From Polytrichum commune (lineage: Eukaryota > Streptophyta > Polytrichopsida > Polytrichales > Polytrichaceae), in assembly GCA_950295325.1 (NCBI GenBank), contig OX485809.1:11594001-11658000 (forward strand): a stretch of DNA of 64,000 nt. Direction: 5' to 3'. Made by a program: the position numbers and the translations under genes. The notes below the pieces were generated by a model that made no database searches, was not told the DNA's origin, and was given only the letters and a program-made list of their open reading frames with translations. This document shows positions 31,266-42,854 of the stretch, piece by piece. How positions within the stretch are numbered: position 1 is the first letter of the stretch; each line of letters opens with the position of its first letter.

Positions 31266-31326
31266 CTAGGCAACTTACCCTTGGAGCAAGAGATGTTTGG
31301 ATTCATCCCCCGATGGTCGCCAATTA
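31266..31326 (+). other. 3' untranslated end of the internal region
   Basis: Sixty-one bases between the stop codon and the 3' LTR. No polypurine tract touches the LTR; the nearest purine-rich run is GGAGCAAGAGATG at about 31282. Instead the end reads ATGGTCGCCAATTA, whose complement starts TAATTGG like the sequence just inside the 5' LTR. Confidence 0.5.
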
Positions 31327-33445
31327 TGTGAGCCCAAAAGGGTGCCCACATTTAGTCTTAGACCCTTGAAACGTTAGTTGATGCACTTTGAAGTAGCATG
31401 TTACTTCACAAAAATATAAAAAGAGTGAAATGTTAGTCTTAGAAGTACCATGTTGTAAGAGGCTAGGATGTGAGTTGTTATTGTGTTTTTACCTTCGGAA
31501 GGATTTGAGTGAATGAGGATAGGTAAGGAGAACTTGGATTGAGTAGTTAGTGAGTAGGCTAGTACAAATGGATGGAGACAACCAAAGTGACTCAAGAGGC
31601 AAGTGCATTCGAATTGGGATGAATGGAGGATCACATGGAGCGCACAAGTGGACCACCTCATCATGGCCACTTAATGGGGAAGGCCCAAGGAAGAATGCAA
31701 GGTGGAGGATAAGCAAATTCTCAAAGCACCAATCAAATCACGAGTTAAGCATCGTGGTTTGAATTAAGTGGTGAGCGACGATTTGGGAAAGTAAGGGGAG
31801 AAAGTTATGGCGGCGGAAAGCGAAGGAGGCTAAGTTTGGGTTGAAGCATCCCAAGTTTGGTAAAGTGTGGTAGGTAGAAAGCCAAGGCTAGTTAAATGTT
31901 CGAATTAGGATCCTTGTTGATCATTTGAGGGAGGAAGGCTTAGAAGATAGGATTGGCGCCTACTAAGTAGGAGGAAATTTCAAGGGCTTATCGTGAGCCT
32001 TGAGGGTGCTCACCCCCTCAAGCTTACTATATAATCCCTCATTCTTCCCTCACTCATCCTCTCTTTCCTTTGTGCTCCAAGGCACCCCACGAGTTATAAG
32101 TGTGGGTGTGGGAAGCCATATTGGAGCACATGTGTGTGCTTAGTTTTTAGTTTGAGAGCCAAGGCTTGTTAGCCTTGAAGAGGGCTTGACCTCTTGGTAG
32201 AATTAGTGTTGACGTGAAGGATTTTAAAGTTAATTCATGATTCCAATTTGTGGTACTTTAAGTTCATGTTTTGAATACACGTGGTTGCAAGTTCCATGTT
32301 TAAGAGTTGAGCACTTGATGTTGTGATGAGTGCAAAAATATACTTGTGTGGATTAGTTAGTCTTAGTGAAGTTAGGAAATTCTCTCTCCCCCTCTCCTCT
32401 CTAGGATTTTAGGATTTTAGGATTAGAGAAGAATTGTGTGATTAGAAAGGGGTTGTTAGTAGAATTAGGGAAATTAGGTAGGAAGATTAGTTAAGGGCTT
32501 GAATAATTAGTGAGGTAGTTGGGGATTACAACTACAAAGTTGTGGGTTCATGAAGGAGCTGGGTTTATGAAGGAGCTGGGTTTGTTTAGTTAGAAAGTAA
32601 AGAGCTGCGTTCATGAAGGAGCTGGGTTTATGAAGGAGCTGGGTTTGTTTAGTTAGAAGCTAAGAAGCTGGGTTTATGAAGGAGCTGGGTTTATGAAGGA
32701 GCTAGGTTTATGTAATTAGAAAGTAAAGAGATGGGTTCATGAAGGAGCTTAGTAGATAGCCTACCTAATTAGCTCATAGACAAGTAGTTAGTTACATTAT
32801 GCTAGTTAGTGTTATGTGTGGCTTTCACAAGTAAATGTATTTGAGATTGACTATAGAGAATAGTGTTTTTTTTAACACTTGCATCCTCTCTTTAAAAATA
32901 AACCACGTGCACAACTTAATGGAGAATGTGGAGCACTCTCGCGATGGCAAGACAAAGGAAGCAAAGACCAAAGGTGCGAGGGAGAGATTGACATAAGTCA
33001 CATAAGTATTTCTTAATACTTAAAGGCTTATGTACGGTATGGAGACACCAAGTGAGACCTCTTATAGTAGCGATACGGAATACACAAGTGATAGTTCAAG
33101 TGGTAGTATAGAGTCAACGGCACGGACTCCATTTAGGAGAGGGATATCCTTAAGGGCTTGTGTAGCTAAAGCAGCCGGATGGACGTTAGAAGCAAACAAA
33201 GACAAAATAGCACCCGAGCATAAGGAGGTTAAAATAACATAGTTAACTTGTGCATTCTTCACATGCGTATTGAAATCGTACATTGAGTTGTTAAAAGTGA
33301 AATTCCAGTTAAATCCAAGACCACTTGAAGGGTGAACCTTGCACTATGGACTCATCCAAGTCCAAATCCAATACCGCGGAGGAATGTGAGCCCAAACCCA
33401 CTACTCGGACTACGGACGCTTAAGGGTGGGGGGTTTGGCCTCACA
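31327..33445 (+). repeat. 3' long terminal repeat
   Basis: 2119 bp, the same length as the 5' LTR, with no difference seen by eye. It is followed by the target duplication GATGT (33446-33450). Confidence 0.95.
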
Positions 33446-33450
33446 GATGT

Positions 33451-33922
33451 GTAGAAGAACACATTTTTAAGATGTGAAGGCACTAACTAGCTTGAAGCTG
33501 CAAGAATCACTTGATAATTTGTAGTGTCAGGAGTTGAAAAGTACCCTTGTTGTGAATTATGCGTTGTCTAAGTACATTACACTTGTTGGAATAATATGTA
33601 ACATGTTTAAGGACATCTTGGCTCAACAACATACAATGTTCTAGAAAGTGAAGGGCAAAAATCATCACAAATAGATGTTTTTGTTATCATTAGACTTTTA
33701 TACTATGACCTCATATAGTTTTGTAGTATGCATGTCCTAGGAGCTAATTTGAGTGTAGCCAACTTGCATGTGACTTTCGCATTTTTCTCTCCAACTTTGT
33801 TCATGTCACATAATTTGAAGATGGTTACATTCGCAACATGTGAAATTTTTCATTCATCTAAAGGTTGGATTACCTTCCATGCAAGGGATATATCTTCTTC
33901 GCCCATGCTCAAGTTGGCCAGG
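33451..33922. other. spacer between the retrotransposon and the inverted solo LTR
   Basis: About 470 bp of older sequence with no recognised gene. It is the continuation of the DNA left of 21998 and ends with CCAGG (33918-33922), the left copy of the solo LTR target duplication. Confidence 0.5.
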
Positions 33923-36041
33923 TGTGAGGCCAAACCCCCCACCCTTAAGCGTCCGTAGTCCGAGTAGTGGGTTTGGGCTCACATTCCTCCGCGGTATTGG
34001 ATTTGGACTTGGATGAGTCCATAGTGCAAGGTTCACCCTTCAAGTGGTCTTGGATTTAACTGGAATTTCACTTTTAACAACTCAATGTACGATTTCAATA
34101 CGCATGTGAAGAATGCACAAGTTAACTATGTTATTTTAACCTCCTTATGCTCGGGTGCTATTTTGTCTTTGTTTGCTTCTAACGTCCATCCGGCTGCTTT
34201 AGCTACACAAGCCCTTAAGGATATCCCTCTCCTAAATGGAGTCCGTGCCGTTGACTCTATACTACCACTTGAACTATCACTTGTGTATTCCGTATCGCTA
34301 CTATAAGAGGTCTCACTTGGTGTCTCCATACCGTACATAAGCCTTTAAGTATTAAGAAATACTTATGTGACTTATGTCAATCTCTCCCTCGCACCTTTGG
34401 TCTTTGCTTCCTTTGTCTTGCCATCGCGAGAGTGCTCCACATTCTCCATTAAGTTGTGCACGTGGTTTATTTTTAAAGAGAGGATGCAAGTGTTAAAAAA
34501 AACACTATTCTCTATAGTCAATCTCAAATACATTTACTTGTGAAAGCCACACATAACACTAACTAGCATAATGTAACTAACTACTTGTCTATGAGCTAAT
34601 TAGGTAGGCTATCTACTAAGCTCCTTCATGAACCCATCTCTTTACTTTCTAATTACATAAACCTAGCTCCTTCATAAACCCAGCTCCTTCATAAACCCAG
34701 CTTCTTAGCTTCTAACTAAACAAACCCAGCTCCTTCATAAACCCAGCTCCTTCATGAACGCAGCTCTTTACTTTCTAACTAAACAAACCCAGCTCCTTCA
34801 TAAACCCAGCTCCTTCATGAACCCACAACTTTGTAGTTGTAATCCCCAACTACCTCACTAATTATTCAAGCCCTTAACTAATCTTCCTACCTAATTTCCC
34901 TAATTCTACTAACAACCCCTTTCTAATCACACAATTCTTCTCTAATCCTAAAATCCTAAAATCCTAGAGAGGAGAGGGGGAGAGAGAATTTCCTAACTTC
35001 ACTAAGACTAACTAATCCACACAAGTATATTTTTGCACTCATCACAACATCAAGTGCTCAACTCTTAAACATGGAACTTGCAACCACGTGTATTCAAAAC
35101 ATGAACTTAAAGTACCACAAATTGGAATCATGAATTAACTTTAAAATCCTTCACGTCAACACTAATTCTACCAAGAGGTCAAGCCCTCTTCAAGGCTAAC
35201 AAGCCTTGGCTCTCAAACTAAAAACTAAGCACACACATGTGCTCCAATATGGCTTCCCACACCCACACTTATAACTCGTGGGGTGCCTTGGAGCACAAAG
35301 GAAAGAGAGGATGAGTGAGGGAAGAATGAGGGATTATATAGTAAGCTTGAGGGGGTGAGCACCCTCAAGGCTCACGATAAGCCCTTGAAATTTCCTCCTA
35401 CTTAGTAGGCGCCAATCCTATCTTCTAAGCCTTCCTCCCTCAAATGATCAACAAGGATCCTAATTCGAACATTTAACTAGCCTTGGCTTTCTACCTACCA
35501 CACTTTACCAAACTTGGGATGCTTCAACCCAAACTTAGCCTCCTTCGCTTTCCGCCGCCATAACTTTCTCCCCTTACTTTCCCAAATCGTCGCTCACCAC
35601 TTAATTCAAACCACGATGCTTAACTCGTGATTTGATTGGTGCTTTGAGAATTTGCTTATCCTCCACCTTGCATTCTTCCTTGGGCCTTCCCCATTAAGTG
35701 GCCATGATGAGGTGGTCCACTTGTGCGCTCCATGTGATCCTCCATTCATCCCAATTCGAATGCACTTGCCTCTTGAGTCACTTTGGTTGTCTCCATCCAT
35801 TTGTACTAGCCTACTCACTAACTACTCAATCCAAGTTCTCCTTACCTATCCTCATTCACTCAAATCCTTCCGAAGGTAAAAACACAATAACAACTCACAT
35901 CCTAGCCTCTTACAACATGGTACTTCTAAGACTAACATTTCACTCTTTTTATATTTTTGTGAAGTAACATGCTACTTCAAAGTGCATCAACTAACGTTTC
36001 AAGGGTCTAAGACTAAATGTGGGCACCCTTTTGGGCTCACA
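33923..36041 (-). mobile_element. solo LTR of the same retrotransposon family, inverted
   Basis: 2119 bp, the reverse complement of the two LTRs above with no difference seen by eye. It is flanked by CCAGG on both sides (33918-33922 and 36042-36046), so it arose from an independent full insertion later reduced by LTR-LTR recombination. With the 3' LTR it forms an inverted repeat with a 477-bp spacer. Confidence 0.95.
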
Positions 36042-36398
36042 CCAGGTATGTTGTTGAATCAAGCTAGGATTTTTTATGTAATTCGATGTTTTCAATAAAA
36101 CTATGTCAAGTTTTTCAATCCACGACCTACAGTGGCATCCTCCCTTGTTTGTCTTTCATCAACTAAATATGTTTAAGGATTTATCATTCACATAAACCCA
36201 ATATACAAGTGAATGTCATCTCTTAATAGGAGAGCCAAGTTTCAAATCCATGTAGCATGTGTAAGCATGATCACCGTTTGTCCAAATTTTCCAATATTAA
36301 GCTACCTTAAACGTATAAAAATAATGTTCAGATTATTGACATGTTGTTATGGTTAGTCATGCATCTGTAGTTTGTTGATTTAATTATGGAATTTGTAG

Positions 36399-36480
36399 GA
36401 TCCAAAAGAATGGACTGCCATTGATAACTTTATGGTTTATGAGCTTGATGGAACTTGAAACGAGTGAGGCCGGTGCATGA
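36399..36480 (+). pseudogene. relic enolase exon
   Basis: After a possible acceptor (ATTTGTAG), the frame reads DPKEWTAIDNFMVYELDGT, then a stop, NE, a second stop, G and RC. Plant enolase has a segment of this pattern (DP...IDNFMV..LDGT.NEWGWC), and both stops fall where the family has a codon. The remaining enolase exons were not found nearby, so this is a decayed fragment that encodes nothing functional. Identification rests on about 25 residues. Confidence 0.6.
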
Positions 36481-36833
36481 AAAAAATATCATCATTTTTC
36501 CTTGTTTGAATCATGCTCACGTCATTGATGTTGACAAATTTGGTCATTTTAGCTATATGTGTACATTTTGTTCCTCTATGTAATGTGTATGATGCCGTTC
36601 TAATTGAAGTAGGTGGGTTGTCATTACAAAAATCCATTCTCGGGCAATAGGATAATATAATTTATCCTCTAACTCAACATGACTTCTGGTTGGGTGTTAA
36701 TGCTTTTGTATACATCAACACCTTCCATGTTTTGGAAGTTTCATGTTTTTATTTTTTGTTTGTGAAACTGATATTTTATTATTTTCAACAGGTTATCAAG
36801 GATTCCATAATTATCTTGAAGAACTACAACAAG

Positions 36834-38428
36834 ATGTCTAAATGTCAACGTGTAGAGCTCACGGGGGAGGAGAAGAAGAAAATCTGTGAAGTTCACTTGC
36901 AAAATCCTTCTCTAACACACGTAGACCTTGCAGAATTTATGGTGAGACACATGGTTATCGATTGGTAGATCGAACTACTATGTCCAAAATTTTGAGGCAA
37001 TCTAATAGGTGGCTTCAAGTTCAACTTGATGTGCATGAAAGGAAAATGAATAGGGTGAAAGACGTAAAACTTCCTCAAATTGAAAAAGCTCTTATGATAT
37101 GGTTTGGTCATGTCATAACAAGGAGGGGGATTGTTAATGATGTAGTGCTTACTCAAAAAGTTATGGAATTGAGGGATGCTTTTGGCATCCCCAAAAATGA
37201 CTTGAAATTTTTTCTTGCATGGTTGGGGAAATTCAAGGCTAGACACATAATTGCATGTCACAATCGTTGTGGTGAATCTAGTGATGTTGATGCTTATGGT
37301 GTTGAAGTTTCTCAAGCCAAATTGCTTGCAATAATTGCAACATATATATGATCTCGAGGATGCTTTTAATCTTGATGGGACATGCTTGTGTTACAGGGCA
37401 CCTCCCTCATAAACATTGAATGTAGGTCGGCCTAGGGGGATGAAGAAGAAGAAAGATCATATTACTTTGGGGTTTTGTACAAACGTCTTAGGGAAGGAGT
37501 GAATGAAGATGGTATTTATACATAAATCAACACGGCCAAGGTGTTTTCCTAAAGCCTTTGACCCCAATATGTTGGTGCATTATTATTTCAATGCCACAAC
37601 ATGGATGACAGAGGGTGTTTTTACAAATTGGGTGATGGTTGAGAACAACTTGACGGCAACAAAGAATAGGAAATTTCTAATTTTGATAGACAACACTTCA
37701 TGTCATACCATTCATGGTGTGCCAAAAACCATGATTGATGTATTTGAAGCATTTGTGCTATCACATATCATTTTGTTATTTTTTCCAGCAAATGTGATGT
37801 CGATGGTTCAACCTTTGGATCAAGGAGTGATTGGTGCCCTCAAATTGCAGTACAAACGGAAATTGGTGGTTTGGATTTTGGATTTTGGAACATTATGCAA
37901 CAACAAATAGTAGTCAAGATTTGGGAGGAACCCAAGCAGATTTATTACAATGTATGGTATGGGTAGTTGCAACATGGAATGAAATGGAAGAAGACACCAC
38001 TCGTAATGCTTGGAGGGTATCCAATATTTTGCCTCGGGATTGGAATGCATACATTCGAAATCTTCAGGAAAGAGTGAAATCACAAATAGATGAAGAAGTT
38101 TCGGAATTAGAGAATCTCGTAGCAAGTTTGAATCTAGGCAATACAAAAGATGGTAGGCCCACTGAGAAACTTCGTATTGTGGATTATCTTGATATGGTTG
38201 ATGAAAACATCATAGAAGTTGAGTTTTCAAAAGTTGAGATTGTTCACTTGGTACAAAGCAGTGTTCTCATGGCAATTGATGGTAAGCAATGAAGAGCACT
38301 TTGACCCTGAAGAAAAGGCTAATGCAACAACAAACAATAATGACATGGAATGCAAGACTATTCATTTGGTGGAAATGCGTGTCAGTGCTAAGAAATTATT
38401 GGATTTCATCATAAGCCAAGGTTCATAA
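36834..38428 (+). pseudogene. decayed pogo/Tigger-like transposase
   Basis: Begins with a CENP-B/Psq-type helix-turn-helix (RVELTGEEKKKICEVHLQ), followed by a second DNA-binding region (KLPQIEKALMIWFGHV...FGIPKNDLKFFLAWL). A DDE superfamily endonuclease domain comes next, with NLDGTCL near 37370, LILIDNTSCH near 37680 and the late QPLDQGVIGALKLQY near 37815. The three acidic positions survive as aspartates. The frame is broken by a shift near 36945, another in the ATATATA run at about 37345, stops at about 37400 and 37500, a 7-bp duplication (GGATTTT) near 37875, and a shift near 38290. It is the Tc1/mariner-pogo lineage of plant elements. Terminal repeats and TA duplication were not identified. 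Confidence 0.8.
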
Positions 38429-40659
38429 TTTTTTTCTTGTTCGGAGTTGTTGCAAGTGGAATGCATTTGTGATAAATTGTCTAGAATGCGCGTTGCTCAC
38501 TTAACTGCTACTAAGGAGTCTGACATTAAGAGTTTTATGTTGGATGGTTGATAGTGACCATATTTTGTACATGTTATATATGTCCAAAGTATTTTTTGTA
38601 CTTGTACTTATTCTCACCATTTTGTACATGTTGGCATCAACATTCTCCAATCACATCTTAGAAAGTTTGAACTTTGCATATGTGTGCAAGTTTGGGGAGA
38701 TTATCCATGTCCCATGTATAAAATCATCAATCACAACATTCAAATGTTGCACTTTGGTTATTCCATAATGTCACATGCTACAATAATTCTATAGTATCAT
38801 GCATCCATGTTAACACTACAAACTCCATAATATCATGTGCACTTTGAAGGCCACATGTGTGATACTACGGAGTTTAGAGTGTAATATAATTATATCAAAT
38901 CACCTATCTGTGGGTATCAAAATTGTAATATCAATCAAATATTGATATTTGATGGGAATGTTAAGGTGAGAGAATTTTTTTACTCGAATTAATCTTTAGG
39001 TCAATACCATTCTAATTCATATAAATATTACATCGACTTTACTTAAGTATGAAGGTTTTGCATGTTATATAAACCCGAATGGTATTGACAACACAAATAG
39101 TGTCAAATACCTATCACCTACTCTGCATCAAAAAAATGTGAAATTCTCATTATAGATTCCGAATACACCTCAACCTCCGTAACATCACCCTCTTTAATGT
39201 CACTCCTTCTTATATATCCCAAAACCCTAGGGAACGGATGTTTTTAATTAAAAATATCCCTCCTTGTTGTCACATTTCCCCCTCATATATCATGGGTTTT
39301 GACATCAAAGCAATCCACCAAAAGATTCAAACCACACGCTCACATGCATCATGTTGTCGTCATTGTCATTATATTCACTTGATATCAATCCGTCCAATAT
39401 GAGCCGTTGGGAGCATGAACGTTGAGACTTACCACTTCACATGAGGTCCCAAAGACCCAACTGCAACATGGATTCCTACATGCCAACACTTTTGGGAGGA
39501 GAGGCTCGGGATTTGTGTCAAGAGTTGGTCAAGCACCAATGTAGACCCAACTCACAACACAAGTCCCATAAACATTTTGCATATAATAATCACGATATGA
39601 CTTTAATGCATAGAAACTATATTTTAATGGTTTCTTCATGCTCAAAATTTGGGACTTTGCCTCCATGTCGGAACCAACGTCCGAAAAGTTTTTGAAGTTA
39701 TTAAGGTTAATTGCCTACCTCTTTAAAAGGGCATGGGCTATTTCCCTCATGGCATAGGTTGCATCCTACAATATCAAATTTTTGTAAGTTGAAAACCTTT
39801 TGAGTTTTTAAGTTACATGCCAATTACCTTCAAAACTAATTTTTAGAAGGTTAAAATCCTTCATATCTTTTAATGTTGTAGGCTTTAAATTCAAAATTTG
39901 AGTACTAAGTGATATCCTTGGCATGAATTGAACCTAGCTAAGCCCTTCACCACGTTTGAAGGCCAAGGATTAACCAACTCTTTTTTAAAGAGTTGATTAT
40001 AAATTATGAAAGGTTGCTAAAATTCAAATGAGTTTAAGGGTGAAAGTCCTCACCATCTTCTCATTCAACCTCTACTCTTCCTGCAAGATATAGCCTAAAG
40101 ATATGTACTTAGGCCAACTAATTTCCCAATTTGAAGAAGGATGACTGGCTAAAATCCCCTCTTTAAAAAAAATTGTAGGCAAAATTTCCTACATGTTTTT
40201 TATCACATAGGTTGATATCATATGTTTTAAAATTGTCCATAGGCTCTTTGTCCTACACTTTCAAAATTTTATAGGCCAAGTCACAAATTTTGTAGGCTGC
40301 ATTTGTATTAGCCTTAGGCTCTTGCCGGACGCTGGTTGGAACCTGCTAACACGAGTGGGACTTCGGACCCCATGTGAAGTGGTCCTTAGTTATCTTGCTC
40401 CAAGGTTTAGGGGTTAAAGCTTCACTCCCTATGGAAAACCCAAGACCACAATGTTGGGTGTCAAAGGTAGGTAAAACTTGAGGACCCAAAACCCAAAAGT
40501 TTCAGGTGTTCATATGGACACATGCAATAAACAGGGAGAACCGACCGCTTGTTCCAAATGGACCGGTTGAGTCTAAGAAACAATTGATTGAAATTCAAGA
40601 CTTCAAGAGAATTACTGATCAATTAGGAAATATATGAAGTAAAGGAGGAGGCACACAAC
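38429..40659. other. repeat-rich intergenic DNA
   Basis: No gene recognised. 38764-38890 is an inverted partial copy of TIR family E (GATACTACGGAGTTTAGAGTG), 38890-39130 matches repeat family C, 39165-39390 is another family E arm (CCCAAAACCCTAGGGAACGG), and 40412-40530 is a family D copy. The remainder shows no structure I can name. Confidence 0.5.
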
Positions 40660-41202
40660 ATGAACATTCAAGAAACGGATAATATATCTGAAATATTTCT
40701 TGGATATTTTGAAGTCCAGATAGATCCGGAACTTGAGCATCTAAAATTAAAAGATTTTCATCTTAATTGTGTGCTAACATTTGTACCAAACAAGCATGAA
40801 GATCCAAGCAGTGGCCAAAGGAGGTTTTTGATGAAGCGCATAGTACCAAGGAATAGTGTATTTGAAGCCCCTAATCCCACGTTTGAACTATATGTCCAAG
40901 CTGTGATTGATACCTTTCTCCAAGGGTGTAAGCTTGATGACTCTATACTCTTGGAAATGATACCGTCAATGCTCAAGATGACAATTGGCCATAGAAAGTT
41001 GGCTACTTTTATTGATATAAAGGGAAGAATAGACAAACGGTTGGTATGGGTGCTCCAAGAAAGTAAGCACAAACACGACTTAAGATACGAAAATGGAGAA
41101 ATCCAACTTGTTAGCGTCCTTATTGTTGCATGTCGACAAAACCACACTACGTTCTCAAGTGACATAATTTTCAAAGTAATGTATGGGATCAACATTGATT
41201 AG
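40660..41202 (+). CDS. hypothetical protein, 180 residues
   Basis: I do not recognise this protein. It is an uninterrupted ATG-to-TAG frame, MNIQETDNI to MYGINID, with mixed composition (LKLKDFHLNCVLTFVPN, LEMIPSMLKMTIGHRKL), no signal peptide, no membrane segment and no obvious metal-binding motif. A purine-rich GTAAAGGAGGAGGCAC precedes the ATG. A frame this long is unusual in such AT-rich DNA, and the amino-acid mix looks protein-like. However, it sits among short repeats (family D copies on both sides), so it may be an exon or a fragment of an older mobile element. Confidence 0.35.
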   Translation: MNIQETDNISEIFLGYFEVQIDPELEHLKLKDFHLNCVLTFVPNKHEDPSSGQRRFLMKRIVPRNSVFEAPNPTFELYVQAVIDTFLQGCKLDDSILLEMIPSMLKMTIGHRKLATFIDIKGRIDKRLVWVLQESKHKHDLRYENGEIQLVSVLIVACRQNHTTFSSDIIFKVMYGINID

Positions 41203-42854
41203 GTGGCGACCCATTTCGGGTTGCATGAGCATTTAAGGGTTAAAATTGCATCCCCCCAAAATGAAAACCCAAGGTCACAACAGTGGGGGGCAAAGGTAAG
41301 TAAGTAACACTTGACACCCGAAAACAGAGAGTTATATGTGATCAAATAGGCACCTTAGCGTGTACAAGTTTAAAGCTTCACTACCAAGTGAAAATCCAAG
41401 GTCACAACAATGGGTCTCAAAGAGAAGTAATACCTCGAGTCCCAAAACCTAGGAGTTTCAAGTGATTGGAGGGACACCCTAACATATTGAATGCAAACCA
41501 TCATAAGTTAGGTGGCCATGTTGTGGCCACCTCCAACTCCACGAACAAATTTGGCCATTCGATCGGATTAGGAATTGTCTCACATAATTAGTCATTGCAA
41601 ATCATGAGGATTGTCATATCAAGTTATATAATATAGGACAAATTGAGATGCAAAAGTTTGACAGATGAAAATTCTCTTTCTTTTTACATGATTGCATTTC
41701 TCCCAATTTTGTCAACTATTAAACCTAGGACGGTATCAACGATTAGATCATGCAATCCAATATCACCATAACATGTGTTTGTTGGTGTCCATTTTAAATA
41801 AGTAGCCTTGCCATGTAAGGTTATCATGCCTTGGATGGACATTTAAATAAAAGTGAAGCCCTCTTGTAGAGATCTTAAAGACTCATATTTTTTGAAGCAC
41901 TTACAAATGTGGATGGAGGAGACAGGGAGAAGACAACAAACATCCAAAGCAAATTTAGAGTTCGTGGGAATATCCTATGAATTTCTAAAATCAATATTCT
42001 TCTACCCATGTATGAGTCACGTACCCCCCCTTCAAATAACCATTTTTTTTAATAAAAAATGTTGCTTAAAGGACATTCCCTACCATTTCTATGTTAGCCA
42101 CATGTTGCATATTTCGGCATTCATTCACCCAAATACACCACACCGGAAAATTATGAGGTAGGTGAATAACTCAAAATAAAGGTGTGTGGGTGCACCCACT
42201 TTCAAATAGTGGTACATGCCTTCATGAAATTAGTTGCATGATTGAGTAATTTGGTCAAGTTCTAGGTTGAAAATGATATCAGTTTGGTGACATGTCACTT
42301 CATGTTGTTGAGCACCAAATATAATTGATACCTAAGTAAAAATTGGACTAAGTTCAGTCTAGAATCATAACTTGTTGAGTTCGATCATAGGATCCTATAA
42401 TAAAATATTTAGACTTGATTATGGTAATATCATAGCATGTGTTTTGATTGTATATTCACTATTCAACATTTATTTGTATATATTTAACACAAAAATAGAT
42501 ATTGATTTTTTCCCATCATATCTTAGTAGCTTAACATCACTAAGCATTCACATATCTACCTTAAAATTTTGATACATAAGAAGTGTATCAACGGATTTGT
42601 TGATAGAATTGAAGCAACCCAAAAATGTGTCTATATTTACTTAAGTATATCATAACCAAACCTCGAAGTAGATATTGGAGGTGTTGATTGACCCTTCAAA
42701 GCCAAGCCATACCATTTTCTTTGGGCAAGGTGCTACATGTACCTTAGCACTCAAACATATGTGTTTCATTAACCCCTAAAGGACGATGTGTAGAGCGAAG
42801 TAGAATGTACAACAAATTTCACATCTTCAATTGGGGACCTTAAAGTGGGTGTTA
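41203..42854. other. noncoding DNA with dispersed repeats
   Basis: Two tandem-like family D copies (41233-41355 and 41375-41512) are followed by a long-form family A copy (41556-41820, matching 2700-3100). From 41850 to 42850 I see only short unrecognised open frames. Confidence 0.45.

Larger units (their letters stand above)
21998..33445 (+). mobile_element. complete Ty3/gypsy LTR retrotransposon, 11.4 kb
   Basis: Two LTRs (21998-24116 and 31327-33445), both 2119 bp, begin TGTGAGCCC and end GGCCTCACA. Outside them is a perfect 5-bp target duplication GATGT (21993-21997 and 33446-33450). The internal region has a primer-binding-like site and one continuous gag-pol frame in the order gag, protease, reverse transcriptase, RNase H, integrase, which defines Ty3/gypsy. 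No chromodomain follows the integrase, and the RT signature FVDDFS resembles the non-chromodomain (Athila/Tat-type) branch. I found no difference between the LTRs by eye, so insertion appears very recent and the element may be autonomous. Confidence 0.95.

Noticed and set aside
37820-38146. Minus-strand 108-codon frame over the pogo relic
   Set aside because: It is the antisense of transposase-derived sequence with no features of its own.
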